From Branchipolynoe longqiensis (taxonomy: Eukaryota > Annelida > Polychaeta > Phyllodocida > Polynoidae), in contig CM059197.1 in assembly GCA_030323885.1 (NCBI GenBank), forward strand, positions 31,710,209 to 31,774,208: a DNA stretch of 64,000 bases, in the 5' to 3' direction. The notes beneath the pieces are model-generated. The model had not been told where the DNA came from. It ran no database searches and worked only from the letters and a program-made list of their open reading frames with translations. The translations under genes and the position numbers were made by a program. The number at the start of each line of letters is the position of its first letter. Positions within the stretch are counted from its first letter, which is position 1. Below, piece by piece: positions 53,206 through 63,987 of the stretch.

Positions 53206-54319
53206 AATGTATATATATATGATGTTTAACACATTATTCAAGTATAAATGCTTGGAAGGGAATAGCTAGCAGCGAACGTGAAGGTTATGTAGGTTTTCAT
53301 TTCCGTTAGGTTTACATGGTGTGTTTTTAAATGTTTTTATTATATATTTTTTTAACTTTCCGCAACATTTCTTGTTAGTACTCGCCGACCGCTGGTCCCT
53401 ACTCCATTTCCCGACGGCGATCGTTTACAGCGGCGGAAGTGGACATTGTTGTCGGTGAGCAGCTACCTTTGGTGTCAGACGCTCCCCGGGGACTTTGATC
53501 TCTAGCCATCAACCCCGCCCCCACACACACACAGCCCCACCCCACCCACCCCCACCCCATCCCCCATTGCTCTCTCTCTCTTTCTCTCATTCTCTCTTTT
53601 TCTTTCTCTTTCCATCTCAGTTACCCCCCCCCCCCTCACCCTCCCCCCCAACCCAACCCAACCTAATCTACCAGCCCTCCCACAGACACCACTGACCCCC
53701 CCCGCCCCCCCCCCCCCCCAACACACACACTGGAGGATGGATAGACCAGAGGCGCCACCTGGTGATGAGGGCGCAGGCTTTAAGGAAGCGTCGCTGATCG
53801 ATCCTCTTGTCGCTTCCGGTCGCTTAAATTCCACCCGTCGTCGATTGGCCTACTGGACGCCGCCTGCTGACCCAGCATGCCCCGCGCACCACCAGGCGGA
53901 GCCACCACCTCACCTCTGCCCCTAGCCCCACCGCCATGCCACCCCCCCCCCTCCCTACACACACACACCACCCACTTCTGCTTAGCCGGTCTGTGCTTGA
54001 AAACACCTTTGCTGAACTCAGCCGTCTCTGTAGTACCTGCAATACCTGCAATCCAGCCATTACACATTATTGCCTACCCACACCCACACCCACACCCACA
54101 CATACCCACCCGCCCCTACCCCCACACCCCCACTCCCTCTTCCCATAACACACCGGCATAAACGCGCTGCAAGTTCCGGTCTCTTACTTCATAGATCTGC
54201 ACTTTCCAGCCCCCCCCCACATCTCCCTAAGCCCCCCCCCCCACACACACACACCTCCATAACACCTCCCTCACCTACCTCCACCCTCCATCTGAGTGGG
54301 TTTTGGGGTGGGTGTGGGG
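53206..54319. other. Unassigned, with C-rich and (CA)n/(CT)n tracts
   Basis: C homopolymers near 53624 and 53705-53719, CACCCACACC words, a (CT)n tract at 53570-53590, and two more complex islands at 53380-53500 and 53730-54060. Open frames in the islands match nothing I recognise. Confidence 0.5.
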
Positions 54320-54650
54320 GGGTTATTTTAAGTCCTAGCAACATCTATGGTCATATCAAGACGGGTACCGACTTGTAACAGTGCGCACTCATGACGACTT
54401 TATAGTGCTTCCCCACTGGGAGACCAGGCCACCAGCACCATGACCTGATATCCCACTCAGTCGCATTATTCTGACACTGAGCCACCCAGTCCTTGCCATA
54501 TCCTAATATAATAATGCCGAGTGCCTGTCTAGGAAGCGACAAGGATAAATTGTTAAGTCATTGGTTTGACTCGACCAGGGTTCGAACCCACGATCCCACG
54601 ATTTACCAACACGGGAGACGGGCACTCCTCATTCGGCCATGCCATCTGGT
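54320..54650 (-). repeat. S1 SINE, full length (type-B head)
   Basis: Tail side TTTTAAGTCCTAGCAACATC at left. GGGTTCGAACCCACGATC and CATTCGGCCATGCCATCTGG at right. The minisatellite begins directly after the head. Confidence 0.9.
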
Positions 54651-55860
54651 TGGTGTGTGGGTGGTGTGTGGGTGGTGTGTGGGTGGGTGGTGTGTGGGTG
54701 GTGTGTGTGGGTGGTGTGTGGGCGGTGTGTGTGGGTGGTGTGGGTGTGGTTTGTGGGTGGTGTGTGGGTAATGTGTGGGTGTGTGGGTGTTGTGTGTGGA
54801 TAGTGCGTGGGTGGTGTGGGTGGGTGGTGCGTGGGTGGTGTGTGCGGGGTATGTGGATGTGGTGTAGATGGTGTGTGGACGAGATGGGTTGGGTGGGGTT
54901 TGGTGTGGGGGGTGTTTGTGGTGTGTGGTGTGGGGGTTGTGTGTGAGTGGTATGTGTGGTGTGTGGGTGCTGTGTGTGGTGTGTGGGTGGTGTGTGGATG
55001 TGGTGTAAATGGTGTGTGGACAAGGTGGGGTGTGGGTTGGGTGGGGTTTGGTGTGGGGGATGTGTGTGATGTGGGGTTGTCTGTGGGTGGTGTGTGTAGT
55101 GTGTGGGTGGTGTGGGTGGTGTGTGGATGGTGTGTGGATGTGGTGTAAATGGTGTGTGGACGTGGTGGGGTGTGGTTTGGGTGGTGTTTGGTGTGGGTGG
55201 TGCGTGGGTGGTGTGTGCGGGGTGTGTGGATGTGGTGTAGATGGAGTGGACGAGGTGGGGTGTAGGTTGGGTGGGGTCTGGTGTGGGGGGTGTGATGTGT
55301 GGGTGGTGTGTGTGGTGTGTGGGTGGTGTGTGGGTGGTGTGTGGATGTGGTGTAAATGGTGTGTGGATGAGGTGGGGTGTGGGTTGGGTGGGGTTTGGTG
55401 TGGGTGTGTGTGTGTGGTGTGTGTGGTGTGTGGGTTGTGTGTGGGTGGTGTGGGTGGTGTGTGGGTGGTGTGGGTGGTGTGTGGGTGGTGTAGGTGGTGG
55501 GGTGGTGTGGTATGTGGGTGGTGTGTGGGTGGTGTGGGTGGTGTGGGGGTGTGGGTGGTGTGGTGGGTGGTGTGTGGTGTGTGTGGTGGGTGGGTGGTGG
55601 GTGGGTGGCTGGGTGGTGTGGTGGGTGTGTGGGTGGTGGGTGGATGTGGTGTAAATGGTGTGTGGATGAGGTGGGTGTGGGTTGGGTGGGGTTTGTGTGG
55701 GGGGGGGTGTTTGTGGTGTGTGTGGTGTGGGGGTTGTGTGTGAGTGGTATGTGTGGTGTGTGGGTGGTGTGTGGGTGGTGTGTGGATGTGGTGTAAATGG
55801 TGTGCGGACGAGGTGGGGTGTGGGTTGGGTGGGGTTTGGTGTGGGGGTGGGTGGTTAGAG
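54651..55860. repeat. G/T-rich minisatellite with roughly 90-300-bp higher-order blocks
   Basis: Basic words GGGTGGTGTGT. The marker GGATGTGGTGTAAATGGTGT (or a one-base variant), followed by GGTGGGGTGTGGGTTGGGTG, recurs seven times near 54856, 54996, 55136, 55228, 55342, 55641 and 55781. Three spacings are about 140 bp. Frames of 495 and 447 codons on the minus strand (Thr/His/Pro) and 244 on the plus (Val/Gly/Cys/Trp) are compositional. Confidence 0.92.
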
Positions 55861-56100
55861 ATGCGCGGGTGATAATGCACTCCTTCACACTCCCCCCCCC
55901 CCCGCCCCACCCCACCCACACACACATTTGAGAACACTCCGGCCATCCTTGCCCCTCACAGCGGCCACAACCACAACAGACGTCTTTGATACCAATCCAA
56001 GACAGGAGGAGCCGCGACACCTCCTGCACACGAACCCCTGCTTGGACGCGCCATGAGGGAAGCGCATTAATTAACTTCACCTTCCACAGTCTCGCTCTTA
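55861..56100. other. Unassigned stretch
   Basis: A 12-C tract (55892-55903), then complex sequence. A minus-strand frame here has no recognisable domain. Confidence 0.4.
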
Positions 56101-56391
56101 CAGGGTCCGTACACATGTGAAGATATGGAATTCAAGGCCATTACAAGTCTTTACAAGGTTGTTTTTGATAGGAATGCAAGACTATTTTCATTTGGGTTTC
56201 AGGAAACAAACAAAAACAATGGCGAATGGTGATTTTATACTAATTTCAATCGTTGGGGACAGTTTAATGGAATTCAACGCTTTTCAAGACTGATTACACA
56301 CAATAGGTAAATTCAAGGCATTTCAAGGCAGTGAAATGGGGCAAATGAAGTGCAAGACTTTTCAAGATTTTCAGGCCCTGTACGGACCCTG
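56101..56391. mobile_element. hAT-like MITE (copy 2)
   Basis: CAGGGTCCGTACACATGTGA at left and CCCTGTACGGACCCTG at right. CTCTTA lies directly outside both ends (56095-56100, 56392-56397), part of a probable 6-8-bp duplication. Same family as 37612-37928. Confidence 0.75.
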
Positions 56392-56403
56392 CTCTTAGTC
56401 ATG

Positions 56404-56459
<56 letters not shown>

Positions 56460-56989
56460 CAGCTATATATTGGTCACCGAAGTATAAGTGTGTATACACT
56501 ATACTTATTATAATTTATATCTACATGGACATATGTGTAAGTCCATTGCGTGAGTGACAGTATTTCGTGCCACTGGTAGGGTTGGGAGTGGTGGCACCAC
56601 CTGGCCGAATTGTGAAAAGGGGTCACCCATAACATATGGGTGATAATATAGGGAGCATTCCCTTTCGTGCTTTTATATTTGCATAATTCTTATACACCAC
56701 ACACACATATATATATAATTATGTGTGAACAATATCTGATCTGCAATTTAACCCCAAAAATCACCTGTTTTAGTTGTTTACTTCATTCCTGTTAAAACAC
56801 TCCCGGTCATGTGGGAACTCACCTGGATAATGAGACAACAAGGGTACGGTTAATGAGCTTGTAGGTAAACTATGAGCATTTGACTACAATGAAAATCACC
56901 CTTTGTTATTCGGCGATGAAAGTGGTATCTGACAAGAAATGTGGAAATCAAGGTGAGACCTTGGTGCAAACAGCAAATTTTTGTGAAAA
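56392..56989. other. Unassigned stretch with (TA)n
   Basis: (TA)n at about 56401-56460, then unique AT-rich sequence. No gene. Confidence 0.5.
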
Positions 56990-57165
56990 CACAGATTTCG
57001 CCCAATATAATTATCACTGTCACGGGAATCGCAGAAAAATGCTGGAAGTCAGGTTTGAACTATCTTTGTTATGACTGTATTATCACCCATGGCTAACTTT
57101 CTTGTTTGGGTTTTATGTTGTAGCAACATCTAAGGTCATAGAACTTCTAAGAACGGGATTCAGAC
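56990..57165. repeat. Unnamed repeat containing an S1-like 3' module (copy 2)
   Basis: CACTGTCACGGGAATC, GGAAGTCAGGTTTGAACTAT, TATCACCCATGG and TTTATGTTGTAGCAACATCT AAGGTCATA match 18470-18645 in the same order. Confidence 0.6.
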
Positions 57166-57199
57166 TAATATTATACATATATATTTGTGTATATATGTA

Positions 57200-57381
57200 C
57201 AGTAAAACATCACTAAATCTACCGACCATGGGACCGACTTTAAATAATCCATTTATGGAGGTGGTCGGTTTAGAAAGGCTTTTTTTAATTGGTAAAATGG
57301 TATTGTATGGGACCCAAATAAGGCGACCGATATCGGGGAGTGGTCGATCTGTGGAGGTGGTCGGTTAGAGAGGATTTACTG
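57200..57381. mobile_element. pogo/Tc1-like MITE, TA target (copy 3)
   Basis: CAGTAAAACATCACTAAATC at left, AGAGAGGATTTACTG at right, TA outside both ends. Interior CCATGGGACCGACTTTAAAT and GGGACCCAAATAAGGCGACC. Confidence 0.85.
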
Positions 57382-57727
57382 TATATATGTGCTATATGTA
57401 TATATAATATATTGACATTTTATGAATGTTAACCAGTGAATAACAATCCGAAATATCAGAAATCCGCAAAATCACACAGATATTTCATCCCTAATTATTG
57501 AATTATATGGTCACAATCTCAACAATAGGATTAAAATATTCACATACATGTGTGCGTGGCAAACTCTACCCCAATACTTGGAAACACAGGTACATGCATA
57601 TATCCAGGTATGGAGCCTCAGTCCCACGTAGACTGATTACCTACTACCATCAGAACACTATCATATTCCACACATACAATCTCACAGCGACCTATACACC
57701 GTAGGTAGAGTGATATGACAAGCCCCC

Positions 57728-58226
57728 NNNNNNNNNNNNNNNNNNNNNNNNNNNNNNNNNNNNNNNNNNNNNNNNNNNNNNNNNNNNNNNNNNNNNNNNN
57801 NNNNNNNNNNNNNNNNNNNNNNNNNNNNNNNNNNNNNNNNNNNNNNNNNNNNNNNNNNNNNNNNNNNNNNNNNNNNNNNNNNNNNNNNNNNNNNNNNNNN
57901 NNNNNNNNNNNNNNNNNNNNNNNNNNNNNNNNNNNNNNNNNNNNNNNNNNNNNNNNNNNNNNNNNNNNNNNNNNNNNNNNNNNNNNNNNNNNNNNNNNNN
58001 NNNNNNNNNNNNNNNNNNNNNNNNNNNNNNNNNNNNNNNNNNNNNNNNNNNNNNNNNNNNNNNNNNNNNNNNNNNNNNNNNNNNNNNNNNNNNNNNNNNN
58101 NNNNNNNNNNNNNNNNNNNNNNNNNNNNNNNNNNNNNNNNNNNNNNNNNNNNNNNNNNNNNNNNNNNNNNNNNNNNNNNNNNNNNNNNNNNNNNNNNNNN
58201 NNNNNNNNNNNNNNNNNNNNNNNNNN
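57728..58226. other. Assembly gap (499 N)
   Basis: Run of undetermined bases. Any feature here is invisible. Confidence 0.99.
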
Positions 58227-58240
58227 ACAGACAATTCATG

Positions 58241-58500
58241 TTTGGTTGTTGTTTTATGTCCTATAAACATCTAAGGTCATATCACGACTTTATAGTGCTG
58301 CCCCACTAGGACACCAGGCCGATTGCACCATGATCTGATATCCCACTCAGTCAGATTATCCTGACACTAAGCGCACCAGTCCTTGCTCTATACTAATAAT
58401 GCCAAGCGCCTGGATAGGAAACGACAAGTACCAATTTTTAAGTCATTGGTTTGACTCGACCAGGGTTCGAACCCACAACCCCATGGTCTACCATCACGGG
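58241..58500 (-). repeat. S1 SINE, body shortened, head truncated
   Basis: TTGGTTGTTGTTTTATGTCC tail side, then ATCTAAGGTCATATCACGAC joined directly to TTTATAGTGCTGCCCCACTA (an internal deletion of about 40 bp). The B-box GGGTTCGAACCC is present and the outer head is missing. Confidence 0.85.
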
Positions 58501-59518
58501 AGGACCATTCATGAACATCGGGATAGAGAACATTAAAGCTGGGATTTGGAGAATACAAATGATATATACACAGTTTCCGCCAGAAAATAATTTCATGTTA
58601 CTTTTCCACATGACTTTTCGAATTATGAATACTGCAATGATTGCTGTTGTATACTAACTGATTATTGATGCCTGTTTTGTTGTCCCTGGCTCCTTGAAGA
58701 AACTTTTTTTAAATTATTCACAATTTTGAGGGTACGGAGTAGTACCCTCAACAAATTTAAAGGTACAAAATGTTACCCATTTTGTCCTTTGTTAAAAAAC
58801 CTACTATAACACTACTTAGATCAGACGTAAATTGTCAGCATGGTAGTGAGTAAACCTGCCGGTAAGGGACCTGCTAACACGCGGGCTACGCCGGGACCCG
58901 CCGTGTGATTTGGCCGTGGGCGGAATCAAGTCCAGCCCACTCACCACTAACCCCACGTCGCCACCTGATTTGACTGACTGAATACCAGCAGTACCAGCAA
59001 ACTCACAACCCACACACACATATCCTACCAAGTACCGTCCTTCTCAAATCGTCCATAGCAGCATGTTCACGGTCGTAGACAATGCATATCGGGGTGAGGG
59101 GTGTCGGTGGAGTGGTCAGTTATGTACCACTTTTAGGGTTTAATAAAATGTGGATTACCATGTACTACTTTGTGAAGGCGGGGGTGGGGGTGGGGGGGTA
59201 AGGGGGTGTCATTGGAAATGTGGCACTCTTTGTAGAATGGTGAAATTGTAAAAACTCTGAGTAACTCCACCATGTTACAAACATGACCAGTGAGAGCTGT
59301 GGGAAGAGCTAGTTGAAACACTACCCACATATATGAGGTCAGCCTTGTCGTGGTGACGAGGCAGTGGTGGCGCCACCTGGTGCCGACGTGGTGCAACGCC
59401 CGCGAGGGCCGCCATGTCTACGCACGGCGATGACACGTGCCCGTCTCATTCGCGCAGGGTTAGCACGCAGATCTGTCAGCGTAGAATCGCCCCACGCGCA
59501 GCGATCATTTAGCAACAC
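58501..59518. other. Unassigned stretch
   Basis: Two higher-complexity islands (58850-59040, 59340-59518) carry short open frames without known domains. No repeat copies were recognised. Confidence 0.45.
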
Positions 59519-60005
59519 GTGTTGCGGATTCCGAGGGACACCAGTTTCACAGGGACACATCGCTCCTGCACACGCGTCAAACTCGAACAGCATCGTCACT
59601 AACCTTATAAATTTAATATAATGTTTTTGCTAAACATGTTTTCTATATGTGTACCAAGCGATTTGTTTGTAGCTGGTGTAATTTTAGAGATATTTCACTT
59701 TTTCTGTATTGTCTGTATGAAGACTGCTCACGGCCATTGACAATGCCTTGAGTTTGACGGTACGCGCAGTGTAAAACGTTAGTTTTATTCAAAAATAATA
59801 GAATTCAAGAACCCTAACCTTATAAATTTAATATAATGTTTTTGGTAAAGATGTTTTCTATATGTGTACCAAGCGATTTATTTCTAGATGGTGTAATTTG
59901 GGAGATATTTGACTTTTTCTGTATGAAGATTTGCTCACGGCCGTTAACAATGCATTTGAATGGAAGTGTCCCTGTGAAACTGGTGTCCCTCGGAATCCGC
60001 AACAC
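59519..60005. repeat. Perfect 40-bp inverted repeat enclosing a direct duplication
   Basis: 59519-59558 and 59966-60005 are exact reverse complements (GTGTTGCGGATTCCGAGGGA at left, TCCCTCGGAATCCGCAACAC at right). Between them, about 150 bp is present twice in direct orientation (59600-59750, 59816-59960; TAACCTTATAAATTTAATAT in both). Confidence 0.85.
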
Positions 60006-60061
60006 CGGCAATGAAACAATGCATGATGGGTACACCGGGCCCGCTGTAGCCAGGTCTTTGT

Positions 60062-60602
60062 GTGCATAAGGAAGCGGGGATGGGGGAAGGGGAGGGGTGG
60101 GGAGAGGGATGGGGAGAGGGATGGGAGACGGATGGGGAGAGGAGAAGAGGGGAAAGGGAAGGGGAGAGAACGGAATGGGGAGGAACGGAATGGGGAGGGA
60201 GAGGACGGAGGGGTTGAAGGGGAAGGGGAAGAGGGGGGGGGGAGGAGAGGGAGAGGGGGTAGGAGAGAGGAATGCGGGAGAGGAGGATGGAGGGGAGAGG
60301 GAGAGAGAGAGGAAGAGGGAGAGCGAGAGCGAGGGGGAGGGGGAGGGGGAGGGGGGAGGAAGGGGGATACAGAGGGGGGCGGATTGGGACAGGAGGAGAA
60401 GAGAGAGGGGAAAGGGAAGGGTGAGGAGAGGAAGCGGGAGGGGGAGGAGAGGAAGGGGAGGGAAGGGGCTGGGCGAGAGTGTGGGGGGAGAGGAAGGGGA
60501 AGGGGCGATAGGGAAGGGGCAGGTGAGTGGGAGTGGGAGACGGGGTGTGGGAGGGGGATGGGAGGGGAGGGGAAAGGGACGCCGAAGGGAAGGGGGCGAG
60601 CG
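60062..60602 (+). repeat. Polypurine GGGGAGA/GGAAGGGG minisatellite
   Basis: About 540 bp, almost all purine on the plus strand. Gly/Glu/Arg frames on plus and Pro/Ser/Leu on minus are compositional. Confidence 0.9.
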
Positions 60603-60937
60603 TCCTAACCAATTGGCAATCTAGGCCTCCTGGGGTAATTCACCTACCAACACCCACCTGTGTGTATGTGACACTTTACTTAGGCGAATACAACTCACTG
60701 CAGCGCCATCTAGATTGAGAACAATGCATTTAGGCATAGCCGACGACAAAAATGAAGCTAATTTGAAAAGTGTTAGGGATCTGGACCACCCGACTTCCAA
60801 AGGTCACGGCTTTTACCCTATTACAGCCCACCTGCCAGTGACGCACTGCACTAATGTAAAATCCACTGACCAGGGGTGCTGCAGTCGCACCCGTTGACAG
60901 ATCACTACAATGGTGCCATTTACGGGGTTGGGAATGC
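60603..60937. other. Unassigned stretch
   Basis: Unique-looking. Nothing recognised. Confidence 0.4.
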
Positions 60938-61170
60938 GGTCTCTGTGGCGGAGTGGTTAGAGTGTTTTACTTTTTCCTAGGTCGGACTCCTGATCTGAAG
61001 GTTGGTGGTTCGATTCCCCGTGCCCCCCCCACCTCTGCCAATTTGGATTTCCACCGCTGCGCATAACTTACAGCATCATCAAAGGCCAGTTGTTCTCATA
61101 CCATATCTATGTGGTGTGGGAGGTTAAAAATCCCTTGGGTCGGTGAAAGTGTCGGCTCAGGCTTTCTATC
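60938..61170 (+). repeat. S3 repeat: third tRNA-headed SINE-like element
   Basis: CTGTGGCGGAGTGGTTAGAG (A-box) and TTGGTGGTTCGATTCCCCGT (B-box) resemble a Leu/Ser-type tRNA with a long interval. A body with GGGAGGTTAAAAATCCC follows. The acceptor ends do not pair cleanly, so it is treated as SINE-like rather than a tRNA gene. Single copy in the window. Confidence 0.5.
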
Positions 61171-61457
61171 GACAAACTGTCTAATGATGAAAAAAAATCT
61201 ATTCAGACTTATCCATAGTAGGCAGTATAAATCTTCAAGAAAAAAACAAGAAAAAGGGAAGCGGGAAGGGATGGAGAGAGCGTGAGATCGGGAGGGAAAA
61301 GAAAGACTGGCTGAATAATGAAAACCCCCCGCAAAAAAATGAGATCGAAGAAAGTTAGAGAGTCGAAGCATATAGGAAATAAAGCGGGAAGGTTGAATTG
61401 TTAAGGGTTCTTTCTTCATTGTGTATGTGTTCTCACTGGATTGCGACATTAATTAAA

Positions 61458-61762
61458 TTGGTTGGTTGCTGGAGTTCTATGTCCTGGCAATATCTGAGGT
61501 CATATTAGGACGGGAACTGACTTGTGACAGTGTGCACTCATGGCAACTGTATAGTGCTGCCCCACTGAAATCAGGCCACCAGCATCATGACCCGATATCC
61601 TACTCAGTCAGATTATCCTGACACTGAGCCTACCTATCCTATTAATGCAGAGCGCCAGTCTAGGAAGCGACATGTATCGATTTTATAAGTCATTTGTTTG
61701 ACTCGTCAGGGAACCGAACTCCCGATCTTCACTCTACCGATTCAGCCACCATGCTTGGTGCG
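61458..61762 (-). repeat. S1 SINE, type-A head, 9-bp target duplication
   Basis: TAATTAAAT borders the tail (61450-61458) and the head (about 61763-61771). GGTTGGTTGCTGGAGTTCTA tail side. The head is shortened (CCGAACTCCCGATCTTCACT). Confidence 0.85.
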
Positions 61763-61954
61763 TAATTAAATGACTATCGCTAAGTGGTCAGATCAGTTAG
61801 GAAATCAGGGTCGGCTGACAGAAAAGTCAACCATCATGTCTGGCGGAATAAAGAATTGCAATATCAAGAGAAGGGAAGCACACCAAGAGAAGAAGGGAGG
61901 CAGGGCGGAGCTTATTTAGTGGCCAATCACATCTTAGTGGCGAAGACTGAAGGA

Positions 61955-62290
61955 ATAAGTAAAGAATGAAGGAAGGAATGAAGGATGGAAAGAAGGAAGG
62001 AAATAAGGGATGAAGGATGGAAAGAAGGAAGGAAAGAAGGAATGAAGGAAGGAAAGAAGGAAAGAAAGAAGGAAAGAAGGAAGGAATAAAGTAAGGAAGA
62101 AAAGAAGGAATGAAGGAAGGAAAGAAGGAAGGAAGGAAAGAAGGAAGGAAGGAAAGAAGGAATGAAGGAAGGAAAGAAGGAAGGGGGGAAGAAGGAACGC
62201 ACAAATGAACTAGGAATATACTGACTGAATGAGTATGAATGAATGAGTATGAATGAATGAATGAGCATGAATGAATGAATGAATGAACGC
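61955..62290 (+). repeat. (GGAA/GAAAG)n then (GAAT)n microsatellite
   Basis: GAAGGAAGGAAAGAAGGAAT words to about 62200, then GAATGAATGAGTAT to 62290. Confidence 0.95.
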
Positions 62291-62536
62291 ACTATATATG
62301 TCTAGAACCACAAGGTCATGACTTGCTGGTAATATCATGCAATGCTCCTAAAACCTGAGGCCATATGTATGTGTCGACGTTTGCGAGCCAAAACTGGTTT
62401 TGGACGGGATTTCTGGTCTAGCAGAGAAAAGTCGGTATGTATGTTGCAGTGTTAGGGAAACACCACGAGCTTAACGTTGCCTACACTAACACCAAGACAT
62501 ATCAAGTTTAACATCGGTGTTAAGTACCGATTAGGC

Positions 62537-63080
62537 CCAAATCTATTCAATGCGATCATATTTGACAAAATTACATACGCAATAAGTGAAATTTCATCAA
62601 ATTAACCCTAAAATCAAACCGATATTAACGCCGCACCTACATCAGCGGCGATATTAATATTGTCGATTCGATGAATGCAAACTCAACAAATCGCCGCCGC
62701 CACCGCATCGGCGGTGATATATTAGCGCCAAATCTATTCAATGCTATCATATTTAACAGAATTACATACTCAATAAGTGACATTTCATCAAATTAACCCT
62801 AAAATCGAAGCGATATTAACACCACCACTAAATCGGCAGCGATATTAATATTGTCGAATCGACGAATGTAAACAAAACAAATCGCTGCCGCCGGGCCCCG
62901 CCGCAGCCGCCGCCACCGCCAGAATAACATAAAAAACAAGTGAAATTTTGCCAAATTAAACCAGAAATTAAACCAGAAATCGAAGTGCTATTAAGCCAAC
63001 CGCCGAAATTGGTCAAATTAAACCAATAATCGAACTGATATTAACGCCGACGCCGCCAAATCGGCAGTGATATTGTTAAA
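62537..63080. repeat. 191-bp tandem repeat, about 2.7 copies
   Basis: CCAAATCTATTCAATGC occurs at 62537 and 62728. Each unit has AATTAACCCTAAAATC, CGATATTAAC, TCGGC(G/A)GYGATATTAAT and a GCCGCCGCC block. The third unit is partial and diverged. Confidence 0.85.
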
Positions 63081-63471
63081 TTGCAGTGCTCGTCGGCAAG
63101 AGGCTCAGAGGGGTTCCCCAAATCTATAAATAATGCATGGGTTAGCTAACCAAGCCACGCTTTGGCCACACACATTTCCCGTGACACATATCCCAACACC
63201 GGTGTTAGCTCCAACACCGGTGTTAGCTAACCCAGCGGCCACCCCTAACACTGGAGCCGATACAAAGTTGTTCATACATTTGGCCCCAGGCTTATTTCAG
63301 CGAGGTTAAACGAAGGTCAACCACGGGCAAGCAAAGAAATCCTAGGAAGGCGCAATCGCAGAGCATCAAGAGAGAATACACAAAAAGATGTCACATTGTC
63401 TACGTTAGAGAGTATTTAGTGCTGGTGTGTGCCGACAGGTGGCACATGAATTAACGATCGTGAAAGCCAAG
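63081..63471. other. Unassigned, with doubled CACCGGTG palindrome
   Basis: CCAACACCGGTGTTAGCT occurs twice in tandem (about 63196-63231), and a related AACATCGGTGTT lies at 62511. Otherwise unique. Confidence 0.45.
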
Positions 63472-63775
63472 TAATACATCCTGGCAACATCTAAGGTCAT
63501 ATCAGGATGAGTACCGACTTATGACACTGCACACTCATGGCAACTTTATAGTGCTGCCCCAATGGGAGACCAGGCCACTGGCACCATATGCCACAGAGTC
63601 ACATTATCCTGAGACTGAGGTAACCAGTGCTTGTCCTATCTTATTAATGCTGAGCGTCAGGTTAGGTAGTGACAAGTATCAATTTTATAAGTCATTGGTT
63701 TGACTTGGCTGGGATTCGAACTCCCGACCTTCCACACGGGAAGCCTGCGTTCTACCGATTCGGCTCCGGCCTCCG
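63472..63775 (-). repeat. S1 SINE, type-A head
   Basis: ACATCCTGGCAACATCTAAG at left (tail worn away). GGGATTCGAACTCCCGACC and CTACCGATTCGGCTCCGGCC at right. Confidence 0.85.
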
Positions 63776-63796
63776 GTTATATATATAGGTGCCCCA

Positions 63797-63987
63797 CAAT
63801 AAAACATCTCTAAATTGACCGACCATGGGACCGACTTTAAATGGTCCAATTAGGGAGGTGGTCGGTTTAGGGAGTTTTTTTTGTCGTTACAATGGTATTG
63901 TATGGGCGATTGTTTGGGACCCAAATAAAACGATCGATATAGGGGAGTGGTAGAAATGTGGAGGGGGTCGTTAGAGCGGGTTTACTG
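63797..63987. mobile_element. pogo/Tc1-like MITE (copy 4)
   Basis: CAATAAAACATCTCTAAATT at left, GAGCGGGTTTACTG at right with TA after it. Interior CCATGGGACCGACTTTAAAT and GATCGATATAGGGGAGTGG shared with the other copies. Confidence 0.8.

Noticed and set aside
54603..56116. 447- and 495-codon minus-strand open frames (Thr/His/Pro)
   Set aside because: They run through the G/T minisatellite. Two frames are open together and the opposite strand is also open, so they reflect composition.
60945..61030. tRNA-Leu/Ser-like gene
   Set aside because: The promoter boxes fit, but no closed acceptor stem or sound anticodon arm was found. A SINE-like body follows.
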